Positions 35,911-46,133 of a DNA stretch of 64,000 nucleotides are shown here, one piece after another. Numbering within the stretch: position 1 is the first letter of the stretch; each line of letters begins with the position of its first letter. The stretch comes from an uncultured Opitutia bacterium. GTDB lineage: Bacteria; Verrucomicrobiota; Verrucomicrobiia; Opitutales; UBA953. Both the position numbers and the translations under genes were made by a program. Below the pieces are notes generated by a model. It ran no database searches and was not told where the DNA came from. It saw nothing but the letters and a program-made list of their open reading frames with translations. The stretch lies in NCBI GenBank assembly GCA_903840355.1, contig CAIMFJ010000005.1, forward strand, positions 595,935 through 659,934. Reading direction: 5' to 3'.

Positions 35911-38223
35911 ATGACTTTTCGCCCCCTAAGTCTTTTCGTCCTCCTCTGCTCGACCTTCTGCTGGACTCAGGCCGTCAGCCCCGAAGAGGCCGCCTATTAT
36001 AAAAAAGAAATCCGACCAGTCCTCACGACCTTCTGCATCGAATGTCACAAGGAAGGAAAACAAGTAGGTTTCTTAGCCATGCGCGACTTAAACCAAATCA
36101 ATGCCCACCGCGGGGCATTGCGCAGCGCCATTTCCCAACTCCGCAATCGCACCATGCCTCCCGCCCAGGAGGAACAACCCGACGAAGCTGATCGTATCCT
36201 GGTCTCTGACTGGTTAGAAAAAGTTTTACGCGAATCAGCCAAAGAAATGGGACCCTATGCGGGAGCCGTGACGGCTCGGCGTCTGAATCGCCTCGAATAC
36301 GACAATACTATCCGGGACCTCTTGGGTCTTAAAATGAAATTCTCCGAGACATTCCCCTCGGATGGAGGCGGGGGTGAAGGTTTTAATAACAACGGTGAAA
36401 CCCTCTTCTTGCCGGTTATCTTGATGGAGCGCTACTTAGACGCCGCGGAAGCGATCACCGATGAAGCGGTGATTATCCCCGAGCAAACCCGCACTTTCGC
36501 ACCAGCGGACTTTGAAAAACCCGCCACCGGCGACCGCACAGGGCACTTACACGCGCAGGAAGAAGCCTCTATCTTCTTCCCCGTGACGATGAAAGCGCCG
36601 CATGTCCTCACCCTACACGCCGAAGCCATCAATGCTCCACAAGCAAACTTAGTACTCAAACTTGATGGAATCGCGGCCCAAAGTTTTACGCTCAAAAATC
36701 AAGACGCTAAACCGGTCGAACTCCAAGTGGAGTTATTTCGCGGCTGGCATCGTATTACCCTGGTCGTGGAAAAGGGCGAAATCAACCTGCGCGATTTAGT
36801 TTTAAAAGATAAACCCAAAGCCATCACCGCCGATCGCCAAGAAGCCCACCGGCGCCTCTTTGGCGACATCAGCTCCGCCTCCCTTCAAACTAAGTCGCCA
36901 ACCGAAAAACGGGCCGCCGCCAGCCAACTGCTCAGTCGCTTTGCTCGCCTAGCGTTTCGTCAACCCGTTAACGTCAGCGATTTAGAAAAATATCTCCAAC
37001 TCTATGACCGTTCGGCCAGTCGGGGTGAACTCTTCGAGACTTCGATGAAATTGGCCTATAAAGCCATCCTCGTCTCCCCACGCTTCCTCTATCGCACCGA
37101 AAAAGACCACACCGAACCGGGCCTGCGTCCCATCACGGACCACGAACTCGCGACGCGTCTTTCCTACTTCTTATGGAACAGCACGCCCGATGCGACGCTC
37201 AACCAATTAGCCGACGCAGGACAACTTAATCAACCCGAGGTGCTCAAGGCACAACTAGAGCGCATGCTCGCGGACCCTAAGTCTGGCTCCTTTATCGAGA
37301 ACTTCACCGAGCAATGGCTCGGAACTAACGCCGTGGGTGATACGGTATCTTTCACCGGCGAAGAATATAAAGGCATCTTCACCGTGCAACTCGCCGCCGA
37401 CTTACGCCGCGAACCGGTCCTCTTGATGGATTATATTCTCAAAAATAATCGGAGTCTCTTAGAACTCCTTAACGCCGACTACACGTTCATCAATGAACGC
37501 CTCGCGAAGCATTATCAAATCGAGGGCGTGCACGGAGAAAATTTCCGCCAAGTCACCATCACCGATGGACGACGCGGCGGTCTCTTGGGTTTAGGTGCGG
37601 TGCACATGCTAACCTCACACACCAAGCAAACCAGCCCAGTACTCCGGGGGACTTGGGTGCTCAACACCCTGCTCGGCACGCCGGTGCCACCACCCCCACC
37701 TAACGTCCCACCCCTGTCCCAGGCTTCCAGCAAAAAGAAGGGCGCAAGCCTACGCGAGCAACTGGCGGTCCACCGGGCCAATGCTGAATGCTCTGCCTGC
37801 CACAATGTCATCGACCCCATCGGTTTCTCCTTGGAAAACTTCGACATGATGGGTCGTTGGCGTGAAAAAGATGAAAAGGGCAAGCCTATCGACCCCTCAG
37901 GGAAAACCGCCTCAGGCGTGGCATTTAAAGGCTTTGCGGACTTCAAACAGCAATTGGTACACCAAAAACGCGAATTTGGCAGGCAAATCATCAGTAAGGT
38001 CTTGGGCTACGCCTTAGGTCGCAGCTTAGTCGATCGCGACGATGGGACGATTGAGGACCTCCTGAGCAAGATGGAGACCCAAAACTATCAAGCTAAAGTC
38101 CTGCTGCAGGAAGTCATCCTCAGCGCCCCTTTCCGCAACCGCAACGAACTCGAGAACCATTCCCCGATTGAAAAGCCTAAGCGAACGACTAAGGCTATCG
38201 ATGAAGAGCGCCAAAAGCGCTAA
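35911..38223 (+). CDS. DUF1592-family exported protein with cytochrome c-like motifs
   Basis: A 770-residue exported protein with the PVC-lineage arrangement. A planctomycete-type cytochrome motif CIECH (42-46) follows the signal peptide. Then come DUF1587 (RRLNRLEYDNTIRDLLGL near 125-145), DUF1595/DUF1592 (about 345-560), DUF1588 with CSACH (about 627-631) and DPIGFSLENFD, and C-terminal DUF1585. The two CxxCH sites suggest haem attachment. It forms a pair with the DUF1552 gene 13 bases downstream, as usual in these genomes. Function unknown; a periplasmic oxidoreductase complex is the common guess. Confidence 0.88.
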   Translation: MTFRPLSLFVLLCSTFCWTQAVSPEEAAYYKKEIRPVLTTFCIECHKEGKQVGFLAMRDLNQINAHRGALRSAISQLRNRTMPPAQEEQPDEADRILVSDWLEKVLRESAKEMGPYAGAVTARRLNRLEYDNTIRDLLGLKMKFSETFPSDGGGGEGFNNNGETLFLPVILMERYLDAAEAITDEAVIIPEQTRTFAPADFEKPATGDRTGHLHAQEEASIFFPVTMKAPHVLTLHAEAINAPQANLVLKLDGIAAQSFTLKNQDAKPVELQVELFRGWHRITLVVEKGEINLRDLVLKDKPKAITADRQEAHRRLFGDISSASLQTKSPTEKRAAASQLLSRFARLAFRQPVNVSDLEKYLQLYDRSASRGELFETSMKLAYKAILVSPRFLYRTEKDHTEPGLRPITDHELATRLSYFLWNSTPDATLNQLADAGQLNQPEVLKAQLERMLADPKSGSFIENFTEQWLGTNAVGDTVSFTGEEYKGIFTVQLAADLRREPVLLMDYILKNNRSLLELLNADYTFINERLAKHYQIEGVHGENFRQVTITDGRRGGLLGLGAVHMLTSHTKQTSPVLRGTWVLNTLLGTPVPPPPPNVPPLSQASSKKKGASLREQLAVHRANAECSACHNVIDPIGFSLENFDMMGRWREKDEKGKPIDPSGKTASGVAFKGFADFKQQLVHQKREFGRQIISKVLGYALGRSLVDRDDGTIEDLLSKMETQNYQAKVLLQEVILSAPFRNRNELENHSPIEKPKRTTKAIDEERQKR

Positions 38224-38236
38224 CCCTCCCCACCCT

Positions 38237-39607
38237 ATGTTCCGCCCCATATCCAGACGTACGATGCTCCGCGGTTGTGGCGCCGCTTTGGCGCTTCCGC
38301 TCATGGAAGCCATGACGCCTAAGTTGAAAGCCGAAGAGCGGTTAGTGAAACCTCCCCTGCGCTCCGCCTTCTTCTTCATGCCCAACGGGGTCAATGAATC
38401 GCGCTGGCGTCCCGCTGGTACGGGTGAAAAATTTGAGCTCTCGCCTTCCCTGCAGTCGCTGAAAAACGTTAAGGACCAAATCATCGTCCTTGAAAATCTG
38501 ACAAATAAACGCACCGCTGGTCGCAACGGCCACTGGCCCAAAGTTCCCGCGTGGCTGCATGGTGGTTTCGTTCGTCGCAGTACGGGACAAGACATTGATG
38601 TCGGAGGTGTTTCCATCGACCAAGTGATGGCCGATGAAATCGGCAACCGTACGCCGCTTCCTAGTTTCGAACTCGGTCTCGAACCTACGCGCACGGGCGT
38701 CGACAATGTCGGGGGCGGTTTTGCGATGCTCTATGGATCGCACCTTTCTTGGCGCGACCCCCACACGCCCGTTCCTAAAGAAATCGTCCCGCAACTAGCC
38801 TTCGATCGCCTCTTCCGCACCGCCTCCGCGGGTCCCGTGGTTTCAGGCTTCAACCCCAATCAAGCCGCTGTCACGAATGCCCTGCAACGCGATGACATCA
38901 GCGTGTTGGACATGGTGAGCGAAGACGCCTGGTTATTAAAAGGCAAAATCAGTGCGAATGATAAAGTAAAACTCGACGAGTACATGGAGTCAATTCGCGC
39001 CGTGGAACGTCGCCTGGAAAATACGCTCAAGCCACAAAAACGCTGGATCAATGCAGGTCGTTTCGACTTACCCCGCCCCGGCCCAGGCATTCCCCCTGAC
39101 CACCGCGAGCACGTACGGTTGATGCTCGATATCCTCGCCTTGGCTTTCTGGTCTGACTCCACTCGCATTAGCACCTTCATGATTGGCGACGCCCAATCAG
39201 GCTGCCGTTTTGACTTCTTAGATGGCGTTAAAAGTTACTGGCACGGGCTTTCACACCACCGGAACGATGAGAACACTATGGCTCAGTACACCAAAATCAT
39301 CGAATGGAACGTGAGCCAATTTGCGTACCTGCTGAATAAACTCCAAAGTCTCTCCGAAGGTGAAAGCACCGTCCTAAACAACAGCCAAATTCTCTTTGGT
39401 TGCAGTATTCGCGATGGCAATAAACACGATATCGCCGACTTACCGCTCATCCTGGCTGGGCGTGGTGCGGGCACCATCCGCTCCGGTCGCCGCCTACTCT
39501 CCCCGGCCGAGACCCCCATGTGCAACCTACACATGGCACTCTTGCAAAATGTTGGTATCAAAAAGATCTCCTTTGGCGACAGCAACGGAGTGCTTAACCT
39601 GAGCTAA
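38237..39607 (+). CDS. DUF1552-family exported protein (Tat-type signal)
   Basis: About 456 residues from the ATG at 38237. Upstream in-frame ATGs overlap the DUF1592 gene and give no signal sequence, while this start gives MFRPISRRTMLRGCGAALALP, a twin-arginine-like leader. The DUF1552 core follows with FMPNGVNE (about 50-57) and a late HGLSHHRND. It is the standard partner of DUF1592 proteins and shares structural features with DUF1501/sulfatase-like proteins. Function unknown. Tat export suggests folding or cofactor insertion in the cytoplasm. Confidence 0.87.
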   Translation: MFRPISRRTMLRGCGAALALPLMEAMTPKLKAEERLVKPPLRSAFFFMPNGVNESRWRPAGTGEKFELSPSLQSLKNVKDQIIVLENLTNKRTAGRNGHWPKVPAWLHGGFVRRSTGQDIDVGGVSIDQVMADEIGNRTPLPSFELGLEPTRTGVDNVGGGFAMLYGSHLSWRDPHTPVPKEIVPQLAFDRLFRTASAGPVVSGFNPNQAAVTNALQRDDISVLDMVSEDAWLLKGKISANDKVKLDEYMESIRAVERRLENTLKPQKRWINAGRFDLPRPGPGIPPDHREHVRLMLDILALAFWSDSTRISTFMIGDAQSGCRFDFLDGVKSYWHGLSHHRNDENTMAQYTKIIEWNVSQFAYLLNKLQSLSEGESTVLNNSQILFGCSIRDGNKHDIADLPLILAGRGAGTIRSGRRLLSPAETPMCNLHMALLQNVGIKKISFGDSNGVLNLS

Positions 39608-39637
39608 GGCTCAGGGGGGTCTTGAGGGTCTTTCCTC

Positions 39638-39714
<77 letters not shown>

Positions 39715-39729
39715 AGAAAAGGAAGGTTC

Positions 39730-39758
39730 GTTAAGCCCCACCGCTCGCCAGTTGTCAA
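39730..39758 (-). promoter_or_regulatory. candidate promoter of tRNA-Pro(GGG)
   Basis: On the minus strand a perfect TTGACA (39758-39753) is followed after 17 bases by CTTAAC (39735-39730), 15 bases before the tRNA 5' end. The -35 is a full consensus match; the -10 is weak. Confidence 0.5.
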
Positions 39759-39816
39759 CCCGACAAACTCATAAGGCACTACCGACCGAGTTACCCCCTG
39801 CACTTTCGCCCATAAT

Positions 39817-41331
39817 ATGAGAATCCTGCCTTGGCTCTGCTTCCTAGGAACCCTTTTTACGGTCTCCGCCGCCCCGCAGAAGCCCAACATCGTCTTTGTC
39901 CTGGCCGATGACCTCGGCTACGGCGAAGTTGGTTTTAACGGCCAACAGAAGATCCTAACCCCCTACGTCGACCAGTTAGCCCGCGAAGGCATGGTACTGA
40001 CTCACCACTACTGTGGCAACGCCGTCTGTGCTCCCTCGCGCGCAGTCTTGATGACGGGCCTCAACCCTGGCCACGCCCCGGTGCGCGATAACGATGACGT
40101 GGGTGAAGGCGAACAAGTCCCTCTCCCGGCCCATATCACGACCCTGCCGGGTATCCTCCGCCAAGCGGGCTACAAGACTGCCGCCTTTGGCAAATGGGGC
40201 TTGGGGAGCTTCGAATCTACGGGCAACCCGATGAAGCAAGGCTTTGACCGTTTCCTGGGCCTAACAAGCCAGTGGCAAGCCCACAGCCATTACCCGCCGG
40301 CCATTTGGGATGATCAACAATTCATCCCGCTACAAAACGGCCCCAAAGGCGTCCCCGGACACGCGGGCTTTCCCGCAGGTGCTGACCCGCAAAATCCCAA
40401 GGCCTATGAGTCGTTCATTGGCAAAGATTTCAGCGAAGACCATTTCATTCAAGGAGCCGAAGCCTTCATCGCCCAACATGCGCACGAGCCGTTCTTTATT
40501 TATTTCGCTTCGCCACTGCCCCACGTCTCCCTGCAAATCCCGCCCGAAGATTTAAAAGTTTATGAAGGCAAGTTTGCCAACGACCCACCCTTCGCGCCGA
40601 AAGCCAAAGGGTCCTATGTCCCCAATCGCACCCCGCACGCAACCTATGCGGCGATGATTACCCGACTCGATAAAGACGTGGGTCGACTGATGGCAGCTTT
40701 AGAAAAAGCGGGCGTAGCGCAAAACACGATTATTGTATTTTCAGGTGATAATGGCGCGACACATGACGTCGGTGGCGTCGAAACCAATTTCTTTAATTCA
40801 TCGGGTGGCTTGAAAGGATTAAAAGGCTCACTCTATGAAGGCGGTGTACGCGAACCAACCGTGGTGCGCTGGCCTGCCTCCATCCCCGCCAACTCGCACG
40901 CTCATCACCTTTCAGGCTTTGAAGATTGGTTGGTCACTTTCGCCGAATTAGCTGGGGTATCTTTAACCGTACCCACCAACGGCGAAAGCCTCGTGCCCAC
41001 CTTCCACGGACAAGATCGCCCACGTCAAAGCCCCCTCTACCGCGAGTTCCCTGGCTACGGACACCAACAAGCCATCTGGATTGAAAATGCTGAGGGTAAA
41101 TGGAAAGCCGTGCGCACCAACATGCTCAAAACTTTAAAAGCCACCGGACAAGTCGTGACCGAACTTTACAACCTTGATACCGACCCCAACGAAACAACGA
41201 ATCTTGCCCTGCAGAACCCCGCTTTAGTCCGTCAATTGGAAGCGCAAATGGCGGCCTCGCACGTCCCCGACGCCCACTTCCCGCTCGCGGGAGTTGACCC
41301 CCTGCCTGAAACCACCACAAACAGGAAATAA
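39817..41331 (+). CDS. exported arylsulfatase
   Basis: A 504-residue type I sulfatase (arylsulfatase A-like) with a signal peptide (about 1-18). It has the metal-binding ADDLGYG motif (Asp31, Asp32), the formylglycine motif CAPSR (Cys71) with AVLMTG, and a later FSGDNGAT metal site. It probably desulfates sugars or glycans in the periplasm. It is distinct from the sulfatase at 12634-14052 in motif (CAPSR against CSPCR). It lies nine bases before the redoxin fusion gene. Confidence 0.9.
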   Translation: MRILPWLCFLGTLFTVSAAPQKPNIVFVLADDLGYGEVGFNGQQKILTPYVDQLAREGMVLTHHYCGNAVCAPSRAVLMTGLNPGHAPVRDNDDVGEGEQVPLPAHITTLPGILRQAGYKTAAFGKWGLGSFESTGNPMKQGFDRFLGLTSQWQAHSHYPPAIWDDQQFIPLQNGPKGVPGHAGFPAGADPQNPKAYESFIGKDFSEDHFIQGAEAFIAQHAHEPFFIYFASPLPHVSLQIPPEDLKVYEGKFANDPPFAPKAKGSYVPNRTPHATYAAMITRLDKDVGRLMAALEKAGVAQNTIIVFSGDNGATHDVGGVETNFFNSSGGLKGLKGSLYEGGVREPTVVRWPASIPANSHAHHLSGFEDWLVTFAELAGVSLTVPTNGESLVPTFHGQDRPRQSPLYREFPGYGHQQAIWIENAEGKWKAVRTNMLKTLKATGQVVTELYNLDTDPNETTNLALQNPALVRQLEAQMAASHVPDAHFPLAGVDPLPETTTNRK

Positions 41332-41340
41332 CCCCTGCCT

Positions 41341-43086
41341 ATGCGTTTCCTCTTACTCTGGATAAGCATCGCGGCGATGGCTCAGAGTCAGGCGGTCATC
41401 GACCCAGCAGATTTAAGCCTCGGGCGCCAACTGCCCAATTTTACTTACACCGACCTCACAGGCAAAGTCCACCAACTCGACGAGGTCAAACAACGACATG
41501 GCGTCGTCTTCGCGACCACGAGTGCGACTTGTCCTATTAGTAAAAAGCAACTTCCCAGCCTCATTGCGCTAGCGAGTCAATTAGCGGACCGTGGGGTCGA
41601 TTTATTTTTCTTAAACCCCATGCGCTCGGAAACGGCAACGGAGATTGCCGAGCAGTGGCAACAAGCGGGTGGTCAAAGTCCTTACATCCACGAAGCGGAT
41701 CAACACACGGCGAAAATTCTAAATCCGCGCTCCACCACCGAGGTCTTCTTCATCGATTCCACGCGTACCCTTCGCTACCGCGGAGCGCTCAACGATCAAT
41801 ACGGCGTGAACTACAGCCTCAATCAACCTCGCCACGCTTACCTGTTAGCGGCCATCGACGCCGTGCTCAAAGGCCAAAAACCGCACCCCAGCTTCACCGA
41901 TCCCGTAGGTTGTGAACTGGATTTCACACCTCAAACGGCGACCGAAAAAACCGCCCTCACCTACCACCGTGACATTGCACGAATCCTCCAAGATCACTGC
42001 GTCGATTGTCATCGCACCGAAGGCATCGCACCGTTCCCTTTAGACGCTTATAAAAAGGTTGTCGAACGTGCCAAAGCCCTCCGGCGCGTCATCACCAACC
42101 AGCAAATGCCCCCTTGGTTCGCAGCCCGCGACCCCCATACCGCCCGCTCTCCTTGGACTAATGATTGCTCGCTCGGTGAGCGGGATAAAAACGACTTACT
42201 GGCTTGGCTCAATGACCCCGAACACCCCGAAGGTGACATCGCCGACGCCCCCTTGCCACGCCACTACGAAGGCCAATGGACCATTGGCAAACCCGACGCC
42301 ATTTTCCCGCTCAGCCGAGCCTATGACATCAAGGCCACGGGAACGATGCCCTACCAAACCGATGTCATCGAAACTACTTTTAAAGAAGACCGCTGGGTGC
42401 AAGGTTATGAAATCTTGCCGTCGGCAAGGGGCGTCGTTCACCACGTCATCGTTCGCATGCACCCTCCGGGGGCTAAAATTCAAGCGGGGGGAGCCGAAGA
42501 TTATTGGGCGGCTTACGTCCCTGGCAACAGCGCGCACCTTTACCCCGAAGGCTTCGCGCGCAAATTAGTCGCCGGTGCTAAGTTGAGTTTTCAAATTCAC
42601 TACACACCCAACGGCCACGCGCTGAAAGAGCGACTCCAACTGGGACTGCTCTTTGCACCTCAACCGCCCAAATTCGAAATGCGCACCATTGGCGTGCCCA
42701 AGGTCACGCTCAACATTCCACCGCAAGAGGCTAATCACGTCGAAACCATCACGCGACCAATCCCCTTTGACCTCCCGGTAACCGCCTTGATGGCGCACAT
42801 GCATGTCCGCGGCAAAGCGTTTAAATTTGAATTAATCTCCCCCGACGGAAAAACGGAAACGCTCTTGGATATCCCTCACTACGACTTCAACTGGCAATTG
42901 CGTTACGACTACCAAGAACCCCACACCTTACCGCGGGGCAGTAAATTAAAACTCACGGCCGTGTTTGACAACAGCAGCAACAATCCGGCCAACCCCGATT
43001 CACAAAAAATCGTACGCTGGGGCGACCAGACGTACGATGAAATGATGATTGGGTATCTAGAGTACTTCGTACCCCACCCCCGATAA
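41341..43086 (+). CDS. redoxin - cytochrome c - copper monooxygenase-like fusion protein
   Basis: A 581-residue exported protein. Residues about 24-185 are a thioredoxin-fold (AhpC/TSA redoxin) domain with Cys64 in TCPIS. Residues about 205-290 are a short haem-binding region with CVDCH (220-224). The C-terminal half (about 330-580) resembles the copper type II ascorbate-dependent monooxygenase (PHM-like) fold, with VVHHVIVRMH, QIHYTPNG and MAHMHVRG supplying candidate copper His and Met ligands. Such fusions occur in Planctomycetes and Verrucomicrobia; function is unknown. The redoxin has one visible Cys at its active position. Confidence 0.82.
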   Translation: MRFLLLWISIAAMAQSQAVIDPADLSLGRQLPNFTYTDLTGKVHQLDEVKQRHGVVFATTSATCPISKKQLPSLIALASQLADRGVDLFFLNPMRSETATEIAEQWQQAGGQSPYIHEADQHTAKILNPRSTTEVFFIDSTRTLRYRGALNDQYGVNYSLNQPRHAYLLAAIDAVLKGQKPHPSFTDPVGCELDFTPQTATEKTALTYHRDIARILQDHCVDCHRTEGIAPFPLDAYKKVVERAKALRRVITNQQMPPWFAARDPHTARSPWTNDCSLGERDKNDLLAWLNDPEHPEGDIADAPLPRHYEGQWTIGKPDAIFPLSRAYDIKATGTMPYQTDVIETTFKEDRWVQGYEILPSARGVVHHVIVRMHPPGAKIQAGGAEDYWAAYVPGNSAHLYPEGFARKLVAGAKLSFQIHYTPNGHALKERLQLGLLFAPQPPKFEMRTIGVPKVTLNIPPQEANHVETITRPIPFDLPVTALMAHMHVRGKAFKFELISPDGKTETLLDIPHYDFNWQLRYDYQEPHTLPRGSKLKLTAVFDNSSNNPANPDSQKIVRWGDQTYDEMMIGYLEYFVPHPR

Positions 43087-43093
43087 ACAAGGC

Positions 43094-44419
43094 CTAGCGA
43101 GGTCCGCCGCGGCGACGCGTGCCGGGACGACCAAACGGACGATACTGTCCTTGAGCTGCCCGTTGACCACCAAAGCGACCGCCTTGCGGATGTTGGTGTC
43201 CTTCTTGGGAATGCTGTGGACGGCCGCCGCGTTGTTCAGGGCGCTGGAAATCTTCAGGAGCGCGGGGTGGCGCTTGTTGCGTGTAATCAAAGCCCTTGAG
43301 TTTACCGCAGTGCAAGTGCTTACCAATAATCCGCTCTAAGCGGCGTAATTCGCCAAAATCTTCACGCGTCACGAGCGTGATCGCCGTCCCCGTTGCCAAG
43401 GCACGACCCGTCCGACCGATGCGGTGGACGTAATCCTCGAGTTGATCTGGGAAATCGAAATTCACCACGTGGGTGATGCCGTCGACATCGATACCGCGCG
43501 AAGCAATATCTGTCGCTACTAGCACCCGGATTTCGCCATTCTTAAAAGCTTGAAGCGCACGCTGACGTTGCCCTTGCGAACGATTCGCGTGAATGGCCGC
43601 ACAAGGAATGTCTTCTTGGCTTAATTTACGACAAACGCGATCGGCGCCATGTTTAGTGCGTACAAAGACCAAGACCATTGACATGCCCTGCGCCTCATCT
43701 TTCAGCAAATGATGCAACATCACTTGCTTTAAAGCCCCTGGACATTCGTATAGGAATTGCGTCACCGTCTCCGCAGGATTCGAACGACGTCCGACTTCAA
43801 TCGTCTTCGGCGAACGCTGGAACTGGTGCGTTAAGGATTCAATCTCGCGGGATAAAGTCGCCGAGAATAAGAGCGTCTGGCGAGTCTTAGGCAGGGCACG
43901 AACGATTGTATTAATCGCGGGCAAGAAGCCCATGTCCAACATCCGATCGGCCTCATCGAGTACGAGGTATTCCAGCGCACTAAAATTACCATGACCTTGG
44001 CTGCCCAAGTCAAGCAAGCGACCAGGGGTAGCCACCAAAAAATCACAGCCGGAACGAAGGGCGGCAATCTGCGGACGCTCGCTCACGCCCCCGTAGCACG
44101 TAGCCACGGTGAGACCGGCGTAACGCGAATAGGCTTGGATGTTTTCCGCAATTTGCACCACCAGCTCGCGCGTGGGGGCCAAGACTAAGCAACGCACCTG
44201 CCCCCGCTGAGCACCTGACTTCGACCGTAAAAGTTTCGTGATTAAAGGCAGCGTAAAAGCAGCCGTCTTACCCGTACCTGTTTGGGCAATCCCAATCACA
44301 TCGGTCCCCTCCAAAACGGTAGGGATAGCCGCTAATTGAATGGGCGTCGGAGTGGTATAACCCTGATCGGCCACGGCTTTAAGGACTGCGGCATCTAAGC
44401 CAAGCGATTCAAATGACAT
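43094..44419 (-). CDS. rhlE: DEAD-box RNA helicase (RhlE type)
   Basis: About 441 residues from the ATG at 44419 (MSFESLGL), the usual RhlE-type start; an upstream ATG would add 25 non-conserved residues. Motifs: Q motif (Phe3 to Gln28), AQTGTGKT (45-52), DEAD (155-158), SAT (186-188) and a C-terminal HRIGRTGRA. The last about 60 residues are rich in Arg, Gly and Gln, as in RhlE tails that bind RNA. It probably remodels ribosome-assembly or mRNA structures. It is a single gene, convergent with the redoxin fusion. Confidence 0.92.
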   Translation of the reverse strand: MSFESLGLDAAVLKAVADQGYTTPTPIQLAAIPTVLEGTDVIGIAQTGTGKTAAFTLPLITKLLRSKSGAQRGQVRCLVLAPTRELVVQIAENIQAYSRYAGLTVATCYGGVSERPQIAALRSGCDFLVATPGRLLDLGSQGHGNFSALEYLVLDEADRMLDMGFLPAINTIVRALPKTRQTLLFSATLSREIESLTHQFQRSPKTIEVGRRSNPAETVTQFLYECPGALKQVMLHHLLKDEAQGMSMVLVFVRTKHGADRVCRKLSQEDIPCAAIHANRSQGQRQRALQAFKNGEIRVLVATDIASRGIDVDGITHVVNFDFPDQLEDYVHRIGRTGRALATGTAITLVTREDFGELRRLERIIGKHLHCGKLKGFDYTQQAPPRAPEDFQRPEQRGGRPQHSQEGHQHPQGGRFGGQRAAQGQYRPFGRPGTRRRGGPR

Positions 44420-44589
44420 CGGGGCACAGTGGTCAGCCCTTTTAAAAAGGGCGAGATTATTAAAAAACACCACACTCCACCACGCAGACACCACTTAACC
44501 TATCCCACTTCATCCCAACCAGCGACGTGAGCGGGCGACGCCTCCACACTTGCCGTCTTTAATTTTAATACTAAAAGAAGACCAACCTC

Positions 44590-46071
44590 ATGAGTCTTTT
44601 TACCCGGAAAAGTATTAGCGAGTTACAACAACAAGCCGCCGCGGCCGGCGAAACGACTTTGAAACGTTCTCTTTCCGCCACCAACTTGGTCATGATTGGC
44701 ATCGGTGCCATCATTGGCGCGGGGATTTTTGTGCTCACGGGACACGCTGCCGCCCAAAACGCTGGCCCGGCGGTGGTGCTTTCTTTTGTGCTGAGTGCCA
44801 TTACCTGCGGACTCGCCGGACTTTGCTACGCCGAGATGGCTTCCACGGTGCCAGTCGCAGGGAGTGCTTACACTTATTCCTATGCGACCTTAGGCGAACT
44901 GATGGCCTGGATCATCGGTTGGGACTTAGTCTTAGAATATGGCGTCGGAGCCGTGACGGTCGCCGTGGGCTGGGCTGGCTACCTCAAAGGTTTTCTCGAA
45001 GGCTTTGGCTTGCACATTCCAAGTAGCATCGCCGAGGCGCCCTTCGACTGGGTCATCAACACGACCACGGGCGAAGGCCACTTCGTAAGCACCGGAGCAG
45101 TCCTTAACCTGCCTGCCCTCTTCATCGTCCTCGCCGTCACCGTCGTCTTAGTCATCGGCATCGAAGCCTCGGCTCGCGTGAACGCCTCCTTCGTCGTCCT
45201 TAAGGTAGGCATCGTGATTCTTTTCATCGTCCTTGGACTCGGCCACGTTAACCACGCAAACTGGATGACCGCCGCCAATCCTCAAGGGCTCTTTATTCCA
45301 CCTCAAACCGGACCAGGACAATTCGGCTGGGACGGGATAGTCCGGGCTGCTGGCGTAGTGTTCTTTGCTTACATCGGCTTCGATGCCGTTTCCACCGCGG
45401 CGCAAGAAGCCAAGAACCCGCAACGCGATATGCCGATTGGCATGCTGGGGTCGCTCGCGATCTGCACCGTCCTTTACATCTTAGTGGCCTACGTGCTCAC
45501 CGGCGTCGTGAAATACGACCAACTCAATATTGCTCAACCGATTGCCAAAGGAATCGACGCCATGGGACACCCGTGGTTAGCACCGTTCATTAAATTTGGC
45601 GCCATCTTAGGACTGAGCTCCGTGGTCTTGGTGATGATGCTCGGACAAACGCGCGTGTTTTATTCGATGTCGAATGATGGTCTCTTGCCCCAAGGTTTTG
45701 GTAAAGTTCACCCTCGTTTTCGCACCCCTGCACGCATCACCATCGTGACGGGCATTGTCGTCTCCATCGCCGCCGCCCTCGCTCCCATTGGTTTAGTCGG
45801 TGAACTCTGCAGCATCGGCACCCTTTTTGCCTTTGCCCTGGTTTGCTTGGGCGTGATTGCCCTGCGTCTGCTTGATCCCGACCTCCACCGCCCCTTCCGC
45901 ACGCCTTGGATTTGGTTCGTGGCCCCAGCGGGGGCAATCTGCTCGTTCTACCTTATGCTAGGCCTGCCGAGCGATACTTGGATTCGCTTAATCGTTTGGA
46001 TGGCCATCGGCTTGGTAATCTATTTTGCCTACGGTAAAAAGAACGCCGCCGCAGTGCGGGAAAAGGTTTAA
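44590..46071 (+). CDS. APC-family cationic amino acid permease
   Basis: A 493-residue amino acid/polyamine/organocation transporter of the CAT-like group. It has about 12-14 membrane helices; the [15 protein letters not shown] motif in TM1 (about 38-52) and [16 protein letters not shown] in the central region match the family. It probably imports amino acids by proton symport; the specific substrate is not readable. An AAGAAG sequence upstream is a possible weak ribosome-binding site. Confidence 0.88.
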   Translation: MSLFTRKSISELQQQAAAAGETTLKRSLSATNLVMIGIGAIIGAGIFVLTGHAAAQNAGPAVVLSFVLSAITCGLAGLCYAEMASTVPVAGSAYTYSYATLGELMAWIIGWDLVLEYGVGAVTVAVGWAGYLKGFLEGFGLHIPSSIAEAPFDWVINTTTGEGHFVSTGAVLNLPALFIVLAVTVVLVIGIEASARVNASFVVLKVGIVILFIVLGLGHVNHANWMTAANPQGLFIPPQTGPGQFGWDGIVRAAGVVFFAYIGFDAVSTAAQEAKNPQRDMPIGMLGSLAICTVLYILVAYVLTGVVKYDQLNIAQPIAKGIDAMGHPWLAPFIKFGAILGLSSVVLVMMLGQTRVFYSMSNDGLLPQGFGKVHPRFRTPARITIVTGIVVSIAAALAPIGLVGELCSIGTLFAFALVCLGVIALRLLDPDLHRPFRTPWIWFVAPAGAICSFYLMLGLPSDTWIRLIVWMAIGLVIYFAYGKKNAAAVREKV

Positions 46072-46133
46072 GCATCAGGACGCGGGCGATAAACTCCATC
46101 GACTTCACTTTAGGCTTTAATAAGTTTCCGATT

